A DNA stretch of 64,000 nucleotides, from positions 506,381 to 570,380 of the forward strand of contig NZ_JALBFU010000001.1 of the NCBI RefSeq assembly GCF_022662575.1, in the 5' to 3' direction. Position 1 is the stretch's first letter, and the number at the start of each line of letters is the position of its first letter. The notes below the pieces were generated by a model. That model ran no database searches. It saw only the letters and a list, made by a program, of their open reading frames with translations, and had not been told where the DNA came from. This DNA is from Luteimonas aquatica (GTDB taxonomy: Bacteria > Pseudomonadota > Gammaproteobacteria > Xanthomonadales > Xanthomonadaceae). This document shows, piece after piece, positions 1 to 8,609 of the stretch. The position numbers and the translations under genes are program-made.

Positions 1-182
1 GAGCATTACGTTATCCGCCATGGCGGGTGGCTTTCAATCGACATCACGACCACGGGACATGGTCTACGATGGAAGATCGCGGCGAAGCGATCGTCGGCGC
101 CGCGAAGGCCGCGCGGTGCCAGGACGAGAGGCGCGGGGCATGGGCCGCATCTGTTTCCGGCGACTCAATCAAAAGGACTGAG

Positions 183-422
183 ATGAAGATCATCACCATC
201 AAAGGCATTGCAGCCACCTTGCTCGCGGCCAGCATGACCTTCGGCGGCAGCGCGTACGCGGAGCCGACGCAGCCTTGCACGGCGGACAACGAAGGCCAAT
301 CCACCTGGGTGTGGCGCAGCCAGGGCAGCTATGACGTGGGCGAACTGTACGTCTGCACGTCCGGCTACTGGGAGCTGCGCCGGCGCTGCTTCAGCAACAG
401 CCCGGTCTGCATGGAATTCTGA
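183..422 (+). CDS. small secreted Cys-containing protein
   Basis: A 79-residue protein of unknown function. The first 26 residues form a clear Sec signal peptide (MKIITIKG start, hydrophobic core, cleavage after SAYA), so the mature product is about 53 residues and periplasmic or secreted. It has four cysteines (C32, C58, C69, C76), enough for two disulfides, and is rich in Trp and Tyr. The ATG at 183 is chosen because a purine-rich site (AAAGGA) precedes it and the signal peptide starts there; the longer frame from 27 has no such support. It sits alone ahead of the copper genes with a hairpin behind it. I recognise no family. Confidence 0.7.
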   Translation: MKIITIKGIAATLLAASMTFGGSAYAEPTQPCTADNEGQSTWVWRSQGSYDVGELYVCTSGYWELRRRCFSNSPVCMEF

Positions 423-434
423 TCGATCGGGCCC

Positions 435-466
435 GGAGCCCCGCCGGTGGGATCGGTCGGGGCTCC
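435..466 (+). terminator. hairpin downstream of the small secreted protein
   Basis: A 9-bp perfect stem (GGAGCCCCG / CGGGGCTCC, 435-443 with 458-466) lies 13 bases after the stop at 422. No U-run follows, so termination is only suggested by position. Confidence 0.35.
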
Positions 467-545
467 ATTGCCGCCAAGTCCGGCGCACGCACGGACAGCA
501 TCGACCGCCGTCCCGGAAAGATCCGGCAGGCGACGCTGCGACAGC

Positions 546-755
546 TCATCGGGAGGCCTGAAGCACCTCGGCGGGATGCCCGATACGCTCCAGCAGCGTC
601 AACACTTCGTTCTTGGAGAGCTTCGTCGTCAGCTGGACGCGACGCGTCGACGCGGAGGCGTCCACGACGGCCTCGGGATCCACGGCGGTGACGGCCCTGC
701 GGATGGCGCCGGCACAGCCGCCGCAAGTCATGGAAGGAACCTCTAGCTCAAGCAT
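546..755 (-). CDS. copZ: CopZ-like copper chaperone (HMA domain)
   Basis: A 69-residue single heavy-metal-associated domain. It starts [14 protein letters not shown] and so carries the M-x-C-x-x-C copper(I) site at residues 9-14; its length is typical of stand-alone chaperones. Proteins of this type carry Cu(I) in the cytoplasm and hand it to the P-type ATPase. It is transcribed divergently from copA, with a CueR-type operator facing it at 791-813, which supports copper control. The family is clear; the exact partner is inferred from the neighbour. Confidence 0.85.
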   Translation of the reverse strand: MLELEVPSMTCGGCAGAIRRAVTAVDPEAVVDASASTRRVQLTTKLSKNEVLTLLERIGHPAEVLQASR

Positions 756-790
756 CGTCGTACTCCGATTGGTGGGGACGACAGGCTGCG

Positions 791-813
791 GCTTGCCGCC
801 GGGGGAAGGTCAA
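791..813 (-). promoter_or_regulatory. CueR-type operator/promoter for copZ
   Basis: On the minus strand a TTGACC -35 box runs straight into ACCTTCC, then a 6-base spacer and GGCAAG. This matches half-sites of known CueR/MerR-family copper promoters. It lies 36 bases upstream of the copZ start. The second half-site is less perfect than in the copA-side copy. Confidence 0.6.
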
Positions 814-838
814 CCGGGGGCGCGAACGGGGGGCCGTC

Positions 839-869
839 TTGACCTTCCTATCGCGGCAAGGTCCAAGCT
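839..869 (+). promoter_or_regulatory. CueR-type operator/promoter for copA
   Basis: TTGACC (839-844) overlaps a dyad with arms CTTGACCTT and AAGGTCCAAG. A -10-like element would sit about 19-20 bases downstream, the long spacing typical of MerR-family activated promoters. It lies 30 bases upstream of the copA start. cueR itself is encoded at 3747-4307. Confidence 0.7.
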
Positions 870-898
870 CCGGGCTGTCCTTGCGTACGGAGGCCGCC

Positions 899-3430
899 AT
901 GAGCGCCGCGTTTCCATCCAGTGCCCACGTGTTGAACCTGCCGATCGAGGGCATGAGCTGCGCTTCCTGCGTCGCGCGCGTAGAAAAAGCGCTGCGTGCG
1001 GTGCCGGGCGTCGCGCATGCCAGCGTCAACCTGGCCACCGAGCACGCCGAAGTGCGTTTCGCCGGGCCCGCCGACGCGGCGGCCGCGGTCGCCGCGATCG
1101 AGCAGGCCGGCTACGGCGTGCCGATGCGCACGTTCGAACTCGCCATCGAGGGCATGACGTGCGCCTCCTGCGTGGGGCGTGTCGAGAAAGCGTTGGCCGC
1201 CGTGCTCGGGGTCCGCGCGGCGAGCGTCAACCTGGCGACCGAGCGGGCGCAAGTCCGGCTGGTGCCGGGTACCGCGACGCCGCAGGCGCTGGTCTCGGCG
1301 GTCGCATCCAGCGGCTATGCGGCGCATATCGTCGACGACCTCGCGCAAAGCGCCGATCCGGAGGGAAAGCGCCGCGCCGAGGAGCTGCGCTCGCTCAAGC
1401 GCGCACTGTGGATCAGCGCCGCGCTCACCTTGCCGGTGTTCGTGCTCGAGATGGGCAGCCACCTGGTTCCCGCCTTCCATCACTGGGTGCAGCACACCCT
1501 CGGCACCGGGCCTTCGCGCGTGTTCCAGTTCACGCTCGCCTCGGCCGTGCTGTTCGGGCCGGGCCTGCGTTTCCTGCGTAAGGGATTCCCCGCGCTGCTG
1601 CGCGCCGCGCCGGACATGAACTCGCTGGTCGCCATGGGCACCGGCGCGGCCTGGGGATACTCCGTGCTCGCCACCTTCGCTCCGCAGTGGCTGCCGGCCG
1701 GCACCGCGAACGTCTACTTCGAGGCGGCCGCGGTCATCGTGACCTTGATCCTGCTCGGCCGCTACCTGGAAGCCAAGGCCAAGGGCCGTACCAGCGAGGC
1801 GATCCAGAGACTGGTGGGCCTGCGGGCCAGGACAGCCCGCCTCGTGCGCGACGGGCGGATCGTCGAGGTCCCCATTGCCGACGTCCTGCCCGACGACCAC
1901 GTGCAGGTCCGGCCGGGCGAGCGCGTGCCCGTGGACGGCATCGTCGTCGAGGGGCGTTCCTTCGTGGATGAATCGATGATCACCGGCGAGCCCGTGCCGA
2001 CGGAAAAGGACGCCGGCGCCGAGGTGGTGGGCGGCACCGTCAACACCTCGGGCAGCTTCACCTTCCGCGCCACCAAGGTGGGCGCGGACACGATGCTCGC
2101 GCAGATCATCCGCATGGTCGAGAGCGCGCAAGGCGCCAAGCTGCCGATCCAGGCGCTGGTGGACAAGGTCACGTCCGTCTTCGTCCCGATCGTCATGGGG
2201 CTCGCCGCGCTGACCTTCGCCGTCTGGCTCTTCTTCGGGCCGGCGCCGGCGCTGTCGTTCGCGCTGGTCAACGCGGTGGCGGTGCTGATCATCGCCTGTC
2301 CGTGCGCCATGGGCCTGGCGACGCCGACCTCGATCATGGTCGGGACCGGTCGCGCGGCCGAGCTCGGCGTGCTGTTCCGCAAGGGCGAGGCGCTGCAGGC
2401 GCTGCGCTCGGCCAAGGTCGTCGCGCTCGACAAAACCGGCACCTTGACCCGCGGCAAGCCGACGCTGACCGATTTCATGGTGACCGGCGGATTCGCCGAG
2501 GACGAAGTCCTGGTGCTGGTCGCTGCCGTGGAGGCGCGCTCCGAGCATCCGATCGCCGCTGCCATCGTCGAGGGCGCCCAGGCCCGCGGGCTGACGCTGC
2601 AGGACGCCGAGTCGTTCGAGTCGCTGGCGGGCCTCGGTGTGGCGGCGAAGGTGCGGGGTCGCTTCGTGCAGGTCGGCGCCGATCGCTTCATGGCGAAGAT
2701 CGGCGTCGATATCGATGAGGGCCGGCCCCGGGCCCAGCGCCTGGCGGGGGAGGGCAAGAGCCCGCTGTACGCCGCGATCGACGGACGCCTGGCGGCGACC
2801 ATCGCGGTCTCCGACCCGGTGAAGGCATCCACGCCGGCGGCGATCCAGGCCTTGCACGCGCTCGGACTCAAGGTCGCCATGATCACCGGGGACAATGCCG
2901 ATACCGCCCGGGCGGTCGGCGGCAGGCTCGGCATCGACCACATCGTGGCCGGCGTGCTGTCCGATGGAAAGGTCGAGGCGCTGAAGGCGCTGCGCCGCGA
3001 ACACGGCGCGGTGGCGTATGTTGGCGACGGCATCAACGATGCACCGGCGTTGGCCGATGCCGAAATCGGCCTGGCGATCGGCACCGGCACCGATATCGCC
3101 ATCGAGTCGGCCGACGTGGTGCTGATGTCGGGAGACCTGCGCGGCGTGGTCAACGCCATTGCGCTGAGCCGGGCGACCCTGCGCAACATCCGCCAAAACC
3201 TGTTCTGGGCTTTCGCTTACAACGCCACCCTGATTCCGGTGGCCGCGGGCGCCCTGTATGCCGTGAACGGCACGCTGCTGTCGCCGGTCCTTGCCGCGGG
3301 CGCCATGGCGCTGTCTAGCGTGTTCGTGCTCGGCAATGCGTTGCGCCTGCGGCGATTCCGGGCCGCGCCGGCGTACCCGCATGCGACGAACGCCGATGCG
3401 CCGGCGCGCCTGGCCGGAGGCCGGCCATGA
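899..3430 (+). CDS. copA: copper-exporting P1B-type ATPase CopA
   Basis: Inner-membrane ATPase that pumps Cu(I) out of the cytoplasm. The 843-residue product has two N-terminal HMA domains (GMSCASC, C21/C24; GMTCASC, C88/C91), the intramembrane CPC copper site (C467-P-C469), the TGEP actuator motif, the phosphorylated Asp in DKTGTLT (D511), SEHP in the nucleotide domain and GDGINDAP near residue 710. The ATG at 899 is preferred over the frame opening at 839 because GGAGG lies 5 bases upstream and the earlier start overlaps the operator. It overlaps the next gene by ATGA, so the two are co-translated. Confidence 0.95.
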   Translation: MSAAFPSSAHVLNLPIEGMSCASCVARVEKALRAVPGVAHASVNLATEHAEVRFAGPADAAAAVAAIEQAGYGVPMRTFELAIEGMTCASCVGRVEKALAAVLGVRAASVNLATERAQVRLVPGTATPQALVSAVASSGYAAHIVDDLAQSADPEGKRRAEELRSLKRALWISAALTLPVFVLEMGSHLVPAFHHWVQHTLGTGPSRVFQFTLASAVLFGPGLRFLRKGFPALLRAAPDMNSLVAMGTGAAWGYSVLATFAPQWLPAGTANVYFEAAAVIVTLILLGRYLEAKAKGRTSEAIQRLVGLRARTARLVRDGRIVEVPIADVLPDDHVQVRPGERVPVDGIVVEGRSFVDESMITGEPVPTEKDAGAEVVGGTVNTSGSFTFRATKVGADTMLAQIIRMVESAQGAKLPIQALVDKVTSVFVPIVMGLAALTFAVWLFFGPAPALSFALVNAVAVLIIACPCAMGLATPTSIMVGTGRAAELGVLFRKGEALQALRSAKVVALDKTGTLTRGKPTLTDFMVTGGFAEDEVLVLVAAVEARSEHPIAAAIVEGAQARGLTLQDAESFESLAGLGVAAKVRGRFVQVGADRFMAKIGVDIDEGRPRAQRLAGEGKSPLYAAIDGRLAATIAVSDPVKASTPAAIQALHALGLKVAMITGDNADTARAVGGRLGIDHIVAGVLSDGKVEALKALRREHGAVAYVGDGINDAPALADAEIGLAIGTGTDIAIESADVVLMSGDLRGVVNAIALSRATLRNIRQNLFWAFAYNATLIPVAAGALYAVNGTLLSPVLAAGAMALSSVFVLGNALRLRRFRAAPAYPHATNADAPARLAGGRP

Positions 3431-3687
3431 GCACCTCCGTTGCGCCGCCCGTGATCGTGTACTCGACGCCGGCTTGCCCGGACTGCGCGGCCCTCAAGGC
3501 CTGGCTGGATCGTCAGGGAATCGCCCATGAAGTGCGCAACCTGACTGACCCGGTCGTCATGGCCGAGGCCAAGGCGCGTACCGGCGTGCGGATCGCGCCG
3601 ATCACCCTGGTCGGCGACCAGGTGTTCTACGGTACGTTTGCCGAACAGCGGCCACGCCTGGCGGCCGCCTTGCGCGGCCAGGAATGA
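3427..3687 (+). CDS. glutaredoxin-like protein with CPDC motif
   Basis: An 86-residue thioredoxin-fold protein with a C-P-D-C motif at residues 17-20 and a cis-Pro-type segment ([10 protein letters not shown]). It resembles NrdH/glutaredoxin-3-like small redox proteins. The start overlaps the copA stop (ATGA), so it is expressed with the copper exporter; a role in reducing thiols damaged by copper is an inference from that linkage. No other domain is visible. Confidence 0.75.
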   Translation: MSTSVAPPVIVYSTPACPDCAALKAWLDRQGIAHEVRNLTDPVVMAEAKARTGVRIAPITLVGDQVFYGTFAEQRPRLAAALRGQE

Positions 3688-3746
3688 CGAAATCGGATTC
3701 CCGGAGGGCGAGGGCGGCCGTGCGAGCCCTCCAGCATGCGGCCCGC

Positions 3747-4307
3747 TCAGGGCTTTGCGGGGCGCGCGACGGCGGTTGATGGCCGCCTTCCCGAATCCTC
3801 GTGCGGACGATCGTGCGCGGTGTTCTCGAGCGAAGCACCGAGCTGCTCCAGGATCGGGCATTCCGGCCGATCGTTGCCGTGGCAAGCATCCGCCAGCGCC
3901 ACCAGCGACTGGCGCATGTCCTGCAGCCCTGCGATTTTCTCCTCGAGCATCCTGATATGGCCCTGCGCGAGCGCCTTGACCTCGGAACTCGCTCGGGACT
4001 GGTCGTTCCACAACCCCAGCAGCATCTGGATGTCGTCGATCGAGAATCCGAGAGAGCGTGCGCGCTTGATGAAGCGCAGCGTGTGCAGGTCATTCTCGTT
4101 GTAGATGCGATAGTTCGCGAACGTGCGTGTTGCCGGCGGAATCAAGCCGATACGTTCGTAATGGCGAACCATCTTGGCCGAAACGCCAGACGCGGCAGCC
4201 GCCTCGCCGATCTCATAGAACCCGCGCGTCCTGGCCTCGTTGAGTTCGAGAGACGCATGCGGATCGCGCCGACGGGACGGAGGAGCTGAGCGTTTGGCGA
4301 TCGCCAT
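3747..4307 (-). CDS. cueR: MerR-family copper-responsive regulator CueR
   Basis: Cytoplasmic transcription activator expected to bind Cu(I) and unwind the long-spacer copper promoters. Of 186 residues, about 31-70 are the MerR winged helix (GVSAKMVRHYERIGL), then a long dimerisation helix, then the metal loop with Cys142 and Cys150 in C-x7-C spacing (CHGNDRPEC), the CueR signature. The N-terminal 30 residues extend beyond usual CueR proteins (about 135 residues) and the C-terminal tail is long and Arg/Pro-rich, so the true start may lie further in. It converges on the copA operon; two matching operators are at 791-869. Confidence 0.85.
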   Translation of the reverse strand: MAIAKRSAPPSRRRDPHASLELNEARTRGFYEIGEAAAASGVSAKMVRHYERIGLIPPATRTFANYRIYNENDLHTLRFIKRARSLGFSIDDIQMLLGLWNDQSRASSEVKALAQGHIRMLEEKIAGLQDMRQSLVALADACHGNDRPECPILEQLGASLENTAHDRPHEDSGRRPSTAVARPAKP

Positions 4308-4518
4308 GGTTGGGAGTCCGGCTCGGCCAGATCAGACGGAAAGACGAAGCCATCCTACACATTCCAATTATGGGAAGGTCAAGCGATTGCCGCTTGAGCC
4401 GCGAACAGCATGGACCGCCTCGAACAGCGGCTACAGCTGGTTGGCGCGCGTGGCGTGCTGGTTTGGTTGCCGCGTTCTGAGAAGCTCGAAATCAGGCTCC
4501 GCGCCAGTGCGAGCGTCC

Positions 4519-4554
4519 GACGTTCAGATCGGCGATGACGTTCAGATCGGCGAT
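4519..4554. repeat. exact tandem duplication of 18 bp
   Basis: The unit GACGTTCAGATCGGCGAT occurs twice head to tail (4519-4536, 4537-4554) without a mismatch. It may be a recent slippage product or a pair of protein-binding sites. Confidence 0.8.
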
Positions 4555-4597
4555 AGGGCTGCGGGGGGAGTACGTTGCTGCAAGATAGATAATTTCG

Positions 4598-4613
4598 CAT
4601 AATGTACATTATG
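4598..4613. promoter_or_regulatory. 16-bp perfect palindrome, candidate operator
   Basis: CATAATGTACATTATG is perfectly self-complementary and lies in an AT-rich pocket of otherwise GC-rich DNA. It could be an operator, for example for the TetR protein at 5742, but there is no copy near that gene's own promoter, so the link is a guess. Confidence 0.4.
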
Positions 4614-4737
4614 TTCAATACGAATATAGCCAAGTCAGGCATGTCTCCCCCCCAGACCCGACCTAGCGCTATCTGGTGAATCCCCACCTGTGTGTCGCTG
4701 GCGGCGTCGCCCAGCCATCCTGAGGCTCTGAACCGAC

Positions 4738-5394
4738 TTATCCGAGCCGCATCGAGAGCTCGACGTCATCCGCGAATGGGATGGACAAATACCCGGATTT
4801 CGGCGAACGGACGTGCGCCAGGTACTCGGGACTGAAATCGGCGTTGTCGGCCACGATGAGCGCGCCCGGCCGCAAGCGGGCTTCGACCAGGGCCAGCACC
4901 TCGCCGTACAGCGACTTGGCGCCATCGAGCAGCAGCAAGTCGATCGTCTCGGGCAAGTCCGCACTCAAGGTCCGCAGCGCGTCTCCGGCACGGACCTCCA
5001 CCAGATCGAGCAATCCGCCCTCGGCAATGTGCCGCTTGGCGCGTTCGACTTTGGACGGTTCGAATTCGGTGGTCAGGATGCGTCCGCCTCCGTTGTCGCG
5101 GACGGCCGCCGCCAGGTGCAGCGTCGAAATTCCGAAGGACGTGCCGAATTCGACGATGTGGCGAGCGCCGGAAGCGCGCGCCAGCATGTAAAGCAGATGT
5201 CCCGTCTCCCGGGAGACCGGCAGCCAAAGGTCCTTCAGGCGCTCGTAGAAATCGAGGTACTCGGTCTTGCTCTGCATCATGCGCAGGCGCTCGTCGCGCG
5301 ACAGCTCGGCAGCGGCCGGGCTGCTCGCGGCATCAGCCTCCGCGAAGAGCCGATCGAGCAAAGGAGCAACAGGTTCGGAAACAAGGGTGTTCAT
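4738..5394 (-). CDS. class I SAM-dependent O-methyltransferase
   Basis: A 218-residue cytoplasmic methyltransferase of the catechol/caffeoyl-CoA O-methyltransferase type. The SAM-binding motif I is VEFGTSFGISTLHLAAA, followed by an acidic residue after strand 2 (TTEFEPSKV) and the metal-site segment LLLLDGAKSLY. The start at 5394 (MNTLVSEP) is chosen because homologous sequence begins there; the frame extends 26 more codons upstream without family-like sequence. It is divergent from a TetR regulator across 347 bases, which suggests regulation by that protein. The substrate cannot be told from sequence. Confidence 0.8.
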   Translation of the reverse strand: MNTLVSEPVAPLLDRLFAEADAASSPAAAELSRDERLRMMQSKTEYLDFYERLKDLWLPVSRETGHLLYMLARASGARHIVEFGTSFGISTLHLAAAVRDNGGGRILTTEFEPSKVERAKRHIAEGGLLDLVEVRAGDALRTLSADLPETIDLLLLDGAKSLYGEVLALVEARLRPGALIVADNADFSPEYLAHVRSPKSGYLSIPFADDVELSMRLG

Positions 5395-5667
5395 GGCGTC
5401 ATCAGTCTCGAAATGAGTGGAATCTCGTGTCGGCAAACAATACGAATAAATCGTCACTTTTTGTATTCGCATTCGGCGACGCCTTGCCCCGCGGAATCCG
5501 GATCGTGCGTTTTCCGCCGGAATTCCCGCTTGCGTCGGATCGCTCTATCGCGCGCACGACGCGCATCGATGCGTCGTCATTCGCATTTCTCGACTGGCCT
5601 GCCGGGTCTCCGGCGGCATGCAGAAGCGAATTGCGCGGTCAACGTGCATTCCGAAGGCGCCGAAGCC

Positions 5668-5696
5668 TGCACGGCCGCGAACAGAAACCCTATGAT
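5668..5696 (+). promoter_or_regulatory. possible promoter of the TetR gene
   Basis: TATGAT at 5691-5696 is a good -10 box with a 17-base spacer from a weak -35-like TGCACG (5668-5673). It lies 45 bases before the chosen start at 5742. Confidence 0.3.
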
Positions 5697-5741
5697 GTGG
5701 AACAGACCTTCGCATCCATCGTCCAGATCGCCGAGCCGCCC

Positions 5742-6374
5742 ATGGCAGATCGCAAGCCCCCGAGGATTTCCTCGCGGAAACAGCCGAAGCAGGCCCGGTC
5801 GAACCAGCTCGTCGCCGCGATCCTGGAGGCCGCCGCCCAGGTCCTGGCGGCGGAAGGCGCGCAGCGGTTCACCACGGCGCGGGTGGCCGAGCGCGCCGGC
5901 GTCAGCGTCGGATCGCTGTATCAGTACTTTCCCAACAAGGCCGCGATCCTCTTCCGGCTGCAGAGCGACGAGTGGCGGCAGACGACGGACCTGCTGGGCG
6001 CCATCCTGAAGGACGCCGGGAAGCCGCCGCGGGAGCGGCTGCGAGCCCTGGTCCACGCCTTCATCCGTTCCGAATGCGACGAGGCGCGCATGCGCGTGGC
6101 GCTCAACGATGCCGCCCCGCTCTACCGCGACGCGCCGGAAGCCAAGCAAGCGCGAGCGACGGGCGAGCGTACGCTCCAGGCATTCATGCGGGAGATTCTG
6201 CCGAGCGCCTCCAAATCGACCCGCGTGCGTGCGGGCAGCCTGATCGGCACGACGCTGAGCATCGTGGGGAAACAATTCTCGGAGTCCCCGCGAACCCTGC
6301 CGGAGATCAAGGCCTACGCGGATGCCATGTCCGACATGTTCCTGGCCTATCTGGAACGCATCGAACGGGCGTGA
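5742..6374 (+). CDS. TetR/AcrR-family transcription regulator
   Basis: A 210-residue DNA-binding repressor. The TetR helix-turn-helix spans about residues 24-66 (ILEAAAQVLAAEG, FTTARVAERAGVSVGSLYQY, then FPNKAAIL). The rest is a helical ligand-binding and dimer domain. The frame is open from 5427 but only the part from MADRKPP looks like protein of this family, and a -10-like TATGAT sits upstream. The divergent O-methyltransferase is the likeliest target; the ligand is unknown. Confidence 0.85.
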   Translation: MADRKPPRISSRKQPKQARSNQLVAAILEAAAQVLAAEGAQRFTTARVAERAGVSVGSLYQYFPNKAAILFRLQSDEWRQTTDLLGAILKDAGKPPRERLRALVHAFIRSECDEARMRVALNDAAPLYRDAPEAKQARATGERTLQAFMREILPSASKSTRVRAGSLIGTTLSIVGKQFSESPRTLPEIKAYADAMSDMFLAYLERIERA

Positions 6375-6434
6375 GCGTCCGCTCCGGGTAGCATGTCGCG
6401 ATCGGCGATCGCGCGACCGCCGCGGAGACCGTGC

Positions 6435-7007
6435 ATGCCCTGGTTCGCCTACCACTTCCCTTGCCTGGGCGGCGAGGATCTGTGCAAGCTCGGATTCTCC
6501 CGGGATCCGCTGCAGCGGATCCGTTCGCTGCATTCGCGCTGGTACGAGTTCTTCGACCTCGACAACGGCCTGCTGGTCGAGGCCGAGAGCGAGCGCGACG
6601 CGCGCGACCTGGAACTGGCGTTGCGGCGTCCCGTCAGGCTGCACAACGCCCCGATGCCGATGACCGTACGCGGCGCGGCCGGAGGCGAGACCGAATGGTA
6701 CCGTGGCGTCTCCGGACACGTGCGCGAAGCGGCCCGGCTGCTGGCGCGTGACGGCTACCGCGTGCATGCGCCGATGTCGGGATGGCTCCGGGACGCGCTG
6801 GTCCGGCGTGTCGATCTGCTGTTCGAATGGGCGGGCGCGCAACGGCCGCTGCTGCTGCAAGCGGAAAACGGCCAAGGCCGGCTGTTGCAGCCGCTGCTCG
6901 ACGAACTGGACGCGTACCCGGCGCTGTCAATCCCGCTCGATGCCGCGCTTCCGGACGACGTGCTCGCCTGGTATGCGGGCACCAGGCGTGCTCGCGGGCT
7001 GGGCTAG
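6435..7007 (+). CDS. hypothetical protein with GIY-YIG-like N-terminus
   Basis: A 190-residue protein of unknown function. The first 70 residues (WFAYHFPCLGG, then CKLGFSRDPLQRIRSLH and a conserved-looking Glu in VEAESERDARDLE) resemble the T5orf172/GIY-YIG-type fold seen in small nuclease-like proteins (K-x-G-x-[ST]-x-D-P-x-x-R). The C-terminal half is predicted helical with no motif I know. The ATG at 6435 is preferred because GGAG lies 9 bases upstream; the open frame begins at 6393. It follows the TetR gene on the same strand. Whether it cuts DNA is unknown. Confidence 0.6.
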   Translation: MPWFAYHFPCLGGEDLCKLGFSRDPLQRIRSLHSRWYEFFDLDNGLLVEAESERDARDLELALRRPVRLHNAPMPMTVRGAAGGETEWYRGVSGHVREAARLLARDGYRVHAPMSGWLRDALVRRVDLLFEWAGAQRPLLLQAENGQGRLLQPLLDELDAYPALSIPLDAALPDDVLAWYAGTRRARGLG

Positions 7008-7067
7008 CCTCCCCTGCCCCGCGCAGCCCGGGCGCGAGGGCCGCGAGGAGCCGGCTGTCCCGCCGGA

Positions 7068-8393
7068 TCAGCTCTTCAGGTTCAGCGCCCGGTTCACGCC
7101 CAGCGCGGCCAGCGTGCCGATCGCGCCGGAGAGCAGATAGACGCCGACGAAGGCCAGGCCGAAGTGCGCGCACAGGCCGAGCGCCACCAGCGGCGCGAAC
7201 GCGGCACCGATCAGCCAGGCCAGGTCGGAGGTCAGCGCCGCGCCGGTGTAGCGGTACTTCGAGCCGAAGTTGGCCGTGACCGAGCCGGCCGCCTGGCCGT
7301 AGGACAGGCCGAGCAGGACGAAGCCGACCAGGATGAAGACGTCCTGCCCCAGCGTGCCCGAACCCAGCAATGTCGGCGCGAAGCCGCTGAACATGGCGAT
7401 CGCGGCGGCCAGCGCGCCCAGGGTACGCGGGCGGCCGAAGCGGTCGGCGATGAAGCCGGACGCGACCACGCCACCCGCCGCGAGGAAGGCACCAAGAATC
7501 TGCACGCCGAGGAACTGCGCGATCGACTGGTCGGAGTACAGCAGGATCCACGACAGCGGGAAAATCGTCACGATGTGGAACAGCGCATAGCTGGCCAGCG
7601 CCGCGAAGGCGCCGATCACCACATGGCGGCCCTTGGCCGAGAACAGCTCCAGCACCGGCGTGGGCTCGAGCTCGTGCTCACCCAGCTCGCGCTCGTACTC
7701 GTGGGTCACCACCAGGCGCAGGCGCGCGAACAGCGCCACTACGTTGATGGCGAACGCGGCGAAGAAGGGATAGCGCCAGCCCCAGTCGAGGAAGTCCTGC
7801 TGCGACAGGCTGGTGATCAGGAAAGCGAACAGCCCCGCGGCGATGATGAAGCCGGCCGGCGCGCCGAGCTGGCCGAGCATGGCGTACCAGCCGCGGCGGC
7901 CCTTGGGCGCGTTGAGCGCCAGCAGCGACGGCAGGCCGTCCCAGGAGCCGCCCAGCGCCACGCCCTGCCCCACGCGGAACAGCGATAGCAGCACGATCGA
8001 CAGCGCGCCGATCTTGCCGTAGCCCGGCAGGAAGGCGATGCCGGCGGTGCAGGTGCCGAGCAGGAACAGCGCGATGGTGAGCTTGGTGCTGCGCTCCCAG
8101 CGGCGCTGGATCCACATGAACAGCATGGTGCCGAACGGGCGGGCGACGAACGCCAGCGCGAACACGGCGAAGGACCACAGCGTGCCCTCCAGCCTGTCGA
8201 GGAAGGGAAAGAACACCGACGGGAACACCAGCACCGAGGCGATGCCGTAGACGAAGAAGTCGAAGTATTCCGAGGTGCGGCCGATCACCACGCCCACCGC
8301 GATCTCGCCGGGCGCCACCTCCGAATGCGCGGCCTGGTCGCGCGGCGGCGGATGCAGGGGAGAGCCGGGGGTGACGTGGTCGTGGACGTGCAT
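7068..8393 (-). CDS. MFS transporter, MHS (metabolite:H+ symporter) type
   Basis: A 441-residue inner-membrane carrier with about 12 membrane helices. The loop between helices 2 and 3 (FVARPFGTMLFMWIQRRWERS) and the Asp/Arg motif in FIADRFGRPRTL are major-facilitator signatures. The order resembles the ProP/KgtP/ShiA family of proton symporters for organic acids and osmolytes. The start MHVHDHV at 8393 has a His-rich cytoplasmic tail. The much longer open frame upstream is antisense to the cytochrome operon and is not coding. The substrate is unknown. Confidence 0.8.
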   Translation of the reverse strand: MHVHDHVTPGSPLHPPPRDQAAHSEVAPGEIAVGVVIGRTSEYFDFFVYGIASVLVFPSVFFPFLDRLEGTLWSFAVFALAFVARPFGTMLFMWIQRRWERSTKLTIALFLLGTCTAGIAFLPGYGKIGALSIVLLSLFRVGQGVALGGSWDGLPSLLALNAPKGRRGWYAMLGQLGAPAGFIIAAGLFAFLITSLSQQDFLDWGWRYPFFAAFAINVVALFARLRLVVTHEYERELGEHELEPTPVLELFSAKGRHVVIGAFAALASYALFHIVTIFPLSWILLYSDQSIAQFLGVQILGAFLAAGGVVASGFIADRFGRPRTLGALAAAIAMFSGFAPTLLGSGTLGQDVFILVGFVLLGLSYGQAAGSVTANFGSKYRYTGAALTSDLAWLIGAAFAPLVALGLCAHFGLAFVGVYLLSGAIGTLAALGVNRALNLKS

Positions 8394-8609
8394 GGGCGAA
8401 CGGCGTCTGCGGGGAGCGGCGGAGGATGGCCTCACGGCACGGCGCGGGCGCCCGGGCGCCTCCGTCGCGGACCTGGGCGGATCATAGCTTCTCACCGGCG
8501 CCCGGCCGGGACCATAGGACAAAACGTCCAATCGTCTGCCGGCGGCGCCGGGACTACAGTGCGCGCCATGCGGAGCCCCCACGGCTCGACACATGCCCTC
8601 GCAGCATTC

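Larger units (their letters stand above)
4308..4737. other. 430-bp gene-free interval with repeat and palindrome
   Basis: No convincing gene lies between cueR and the methyltransferase. The interval has an exact tandem 18-bp duplication and, just after it, an AT-rich patch (about 4585-4630) with a 16-bp perfect palindrome. Both are listed separately. Confidence 0.6.

Noticed and set aside
1-182. Start of the window as the end of an upstream gene
   Set aside because: No family-like sequence could be read in any frame; left unannotated.
848-3382. Long minus-strand open frame antisense to copA
   Set aside because: Arg/His/Gly-rich translation with no motifs; a normal by-product of GC-rich third positions opposite a real gene.
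4379-4687. 102-codon minus-strand frame near the palindrome
   Set aside because: No ribosome site, biased composition and contains the duplicated DNA.
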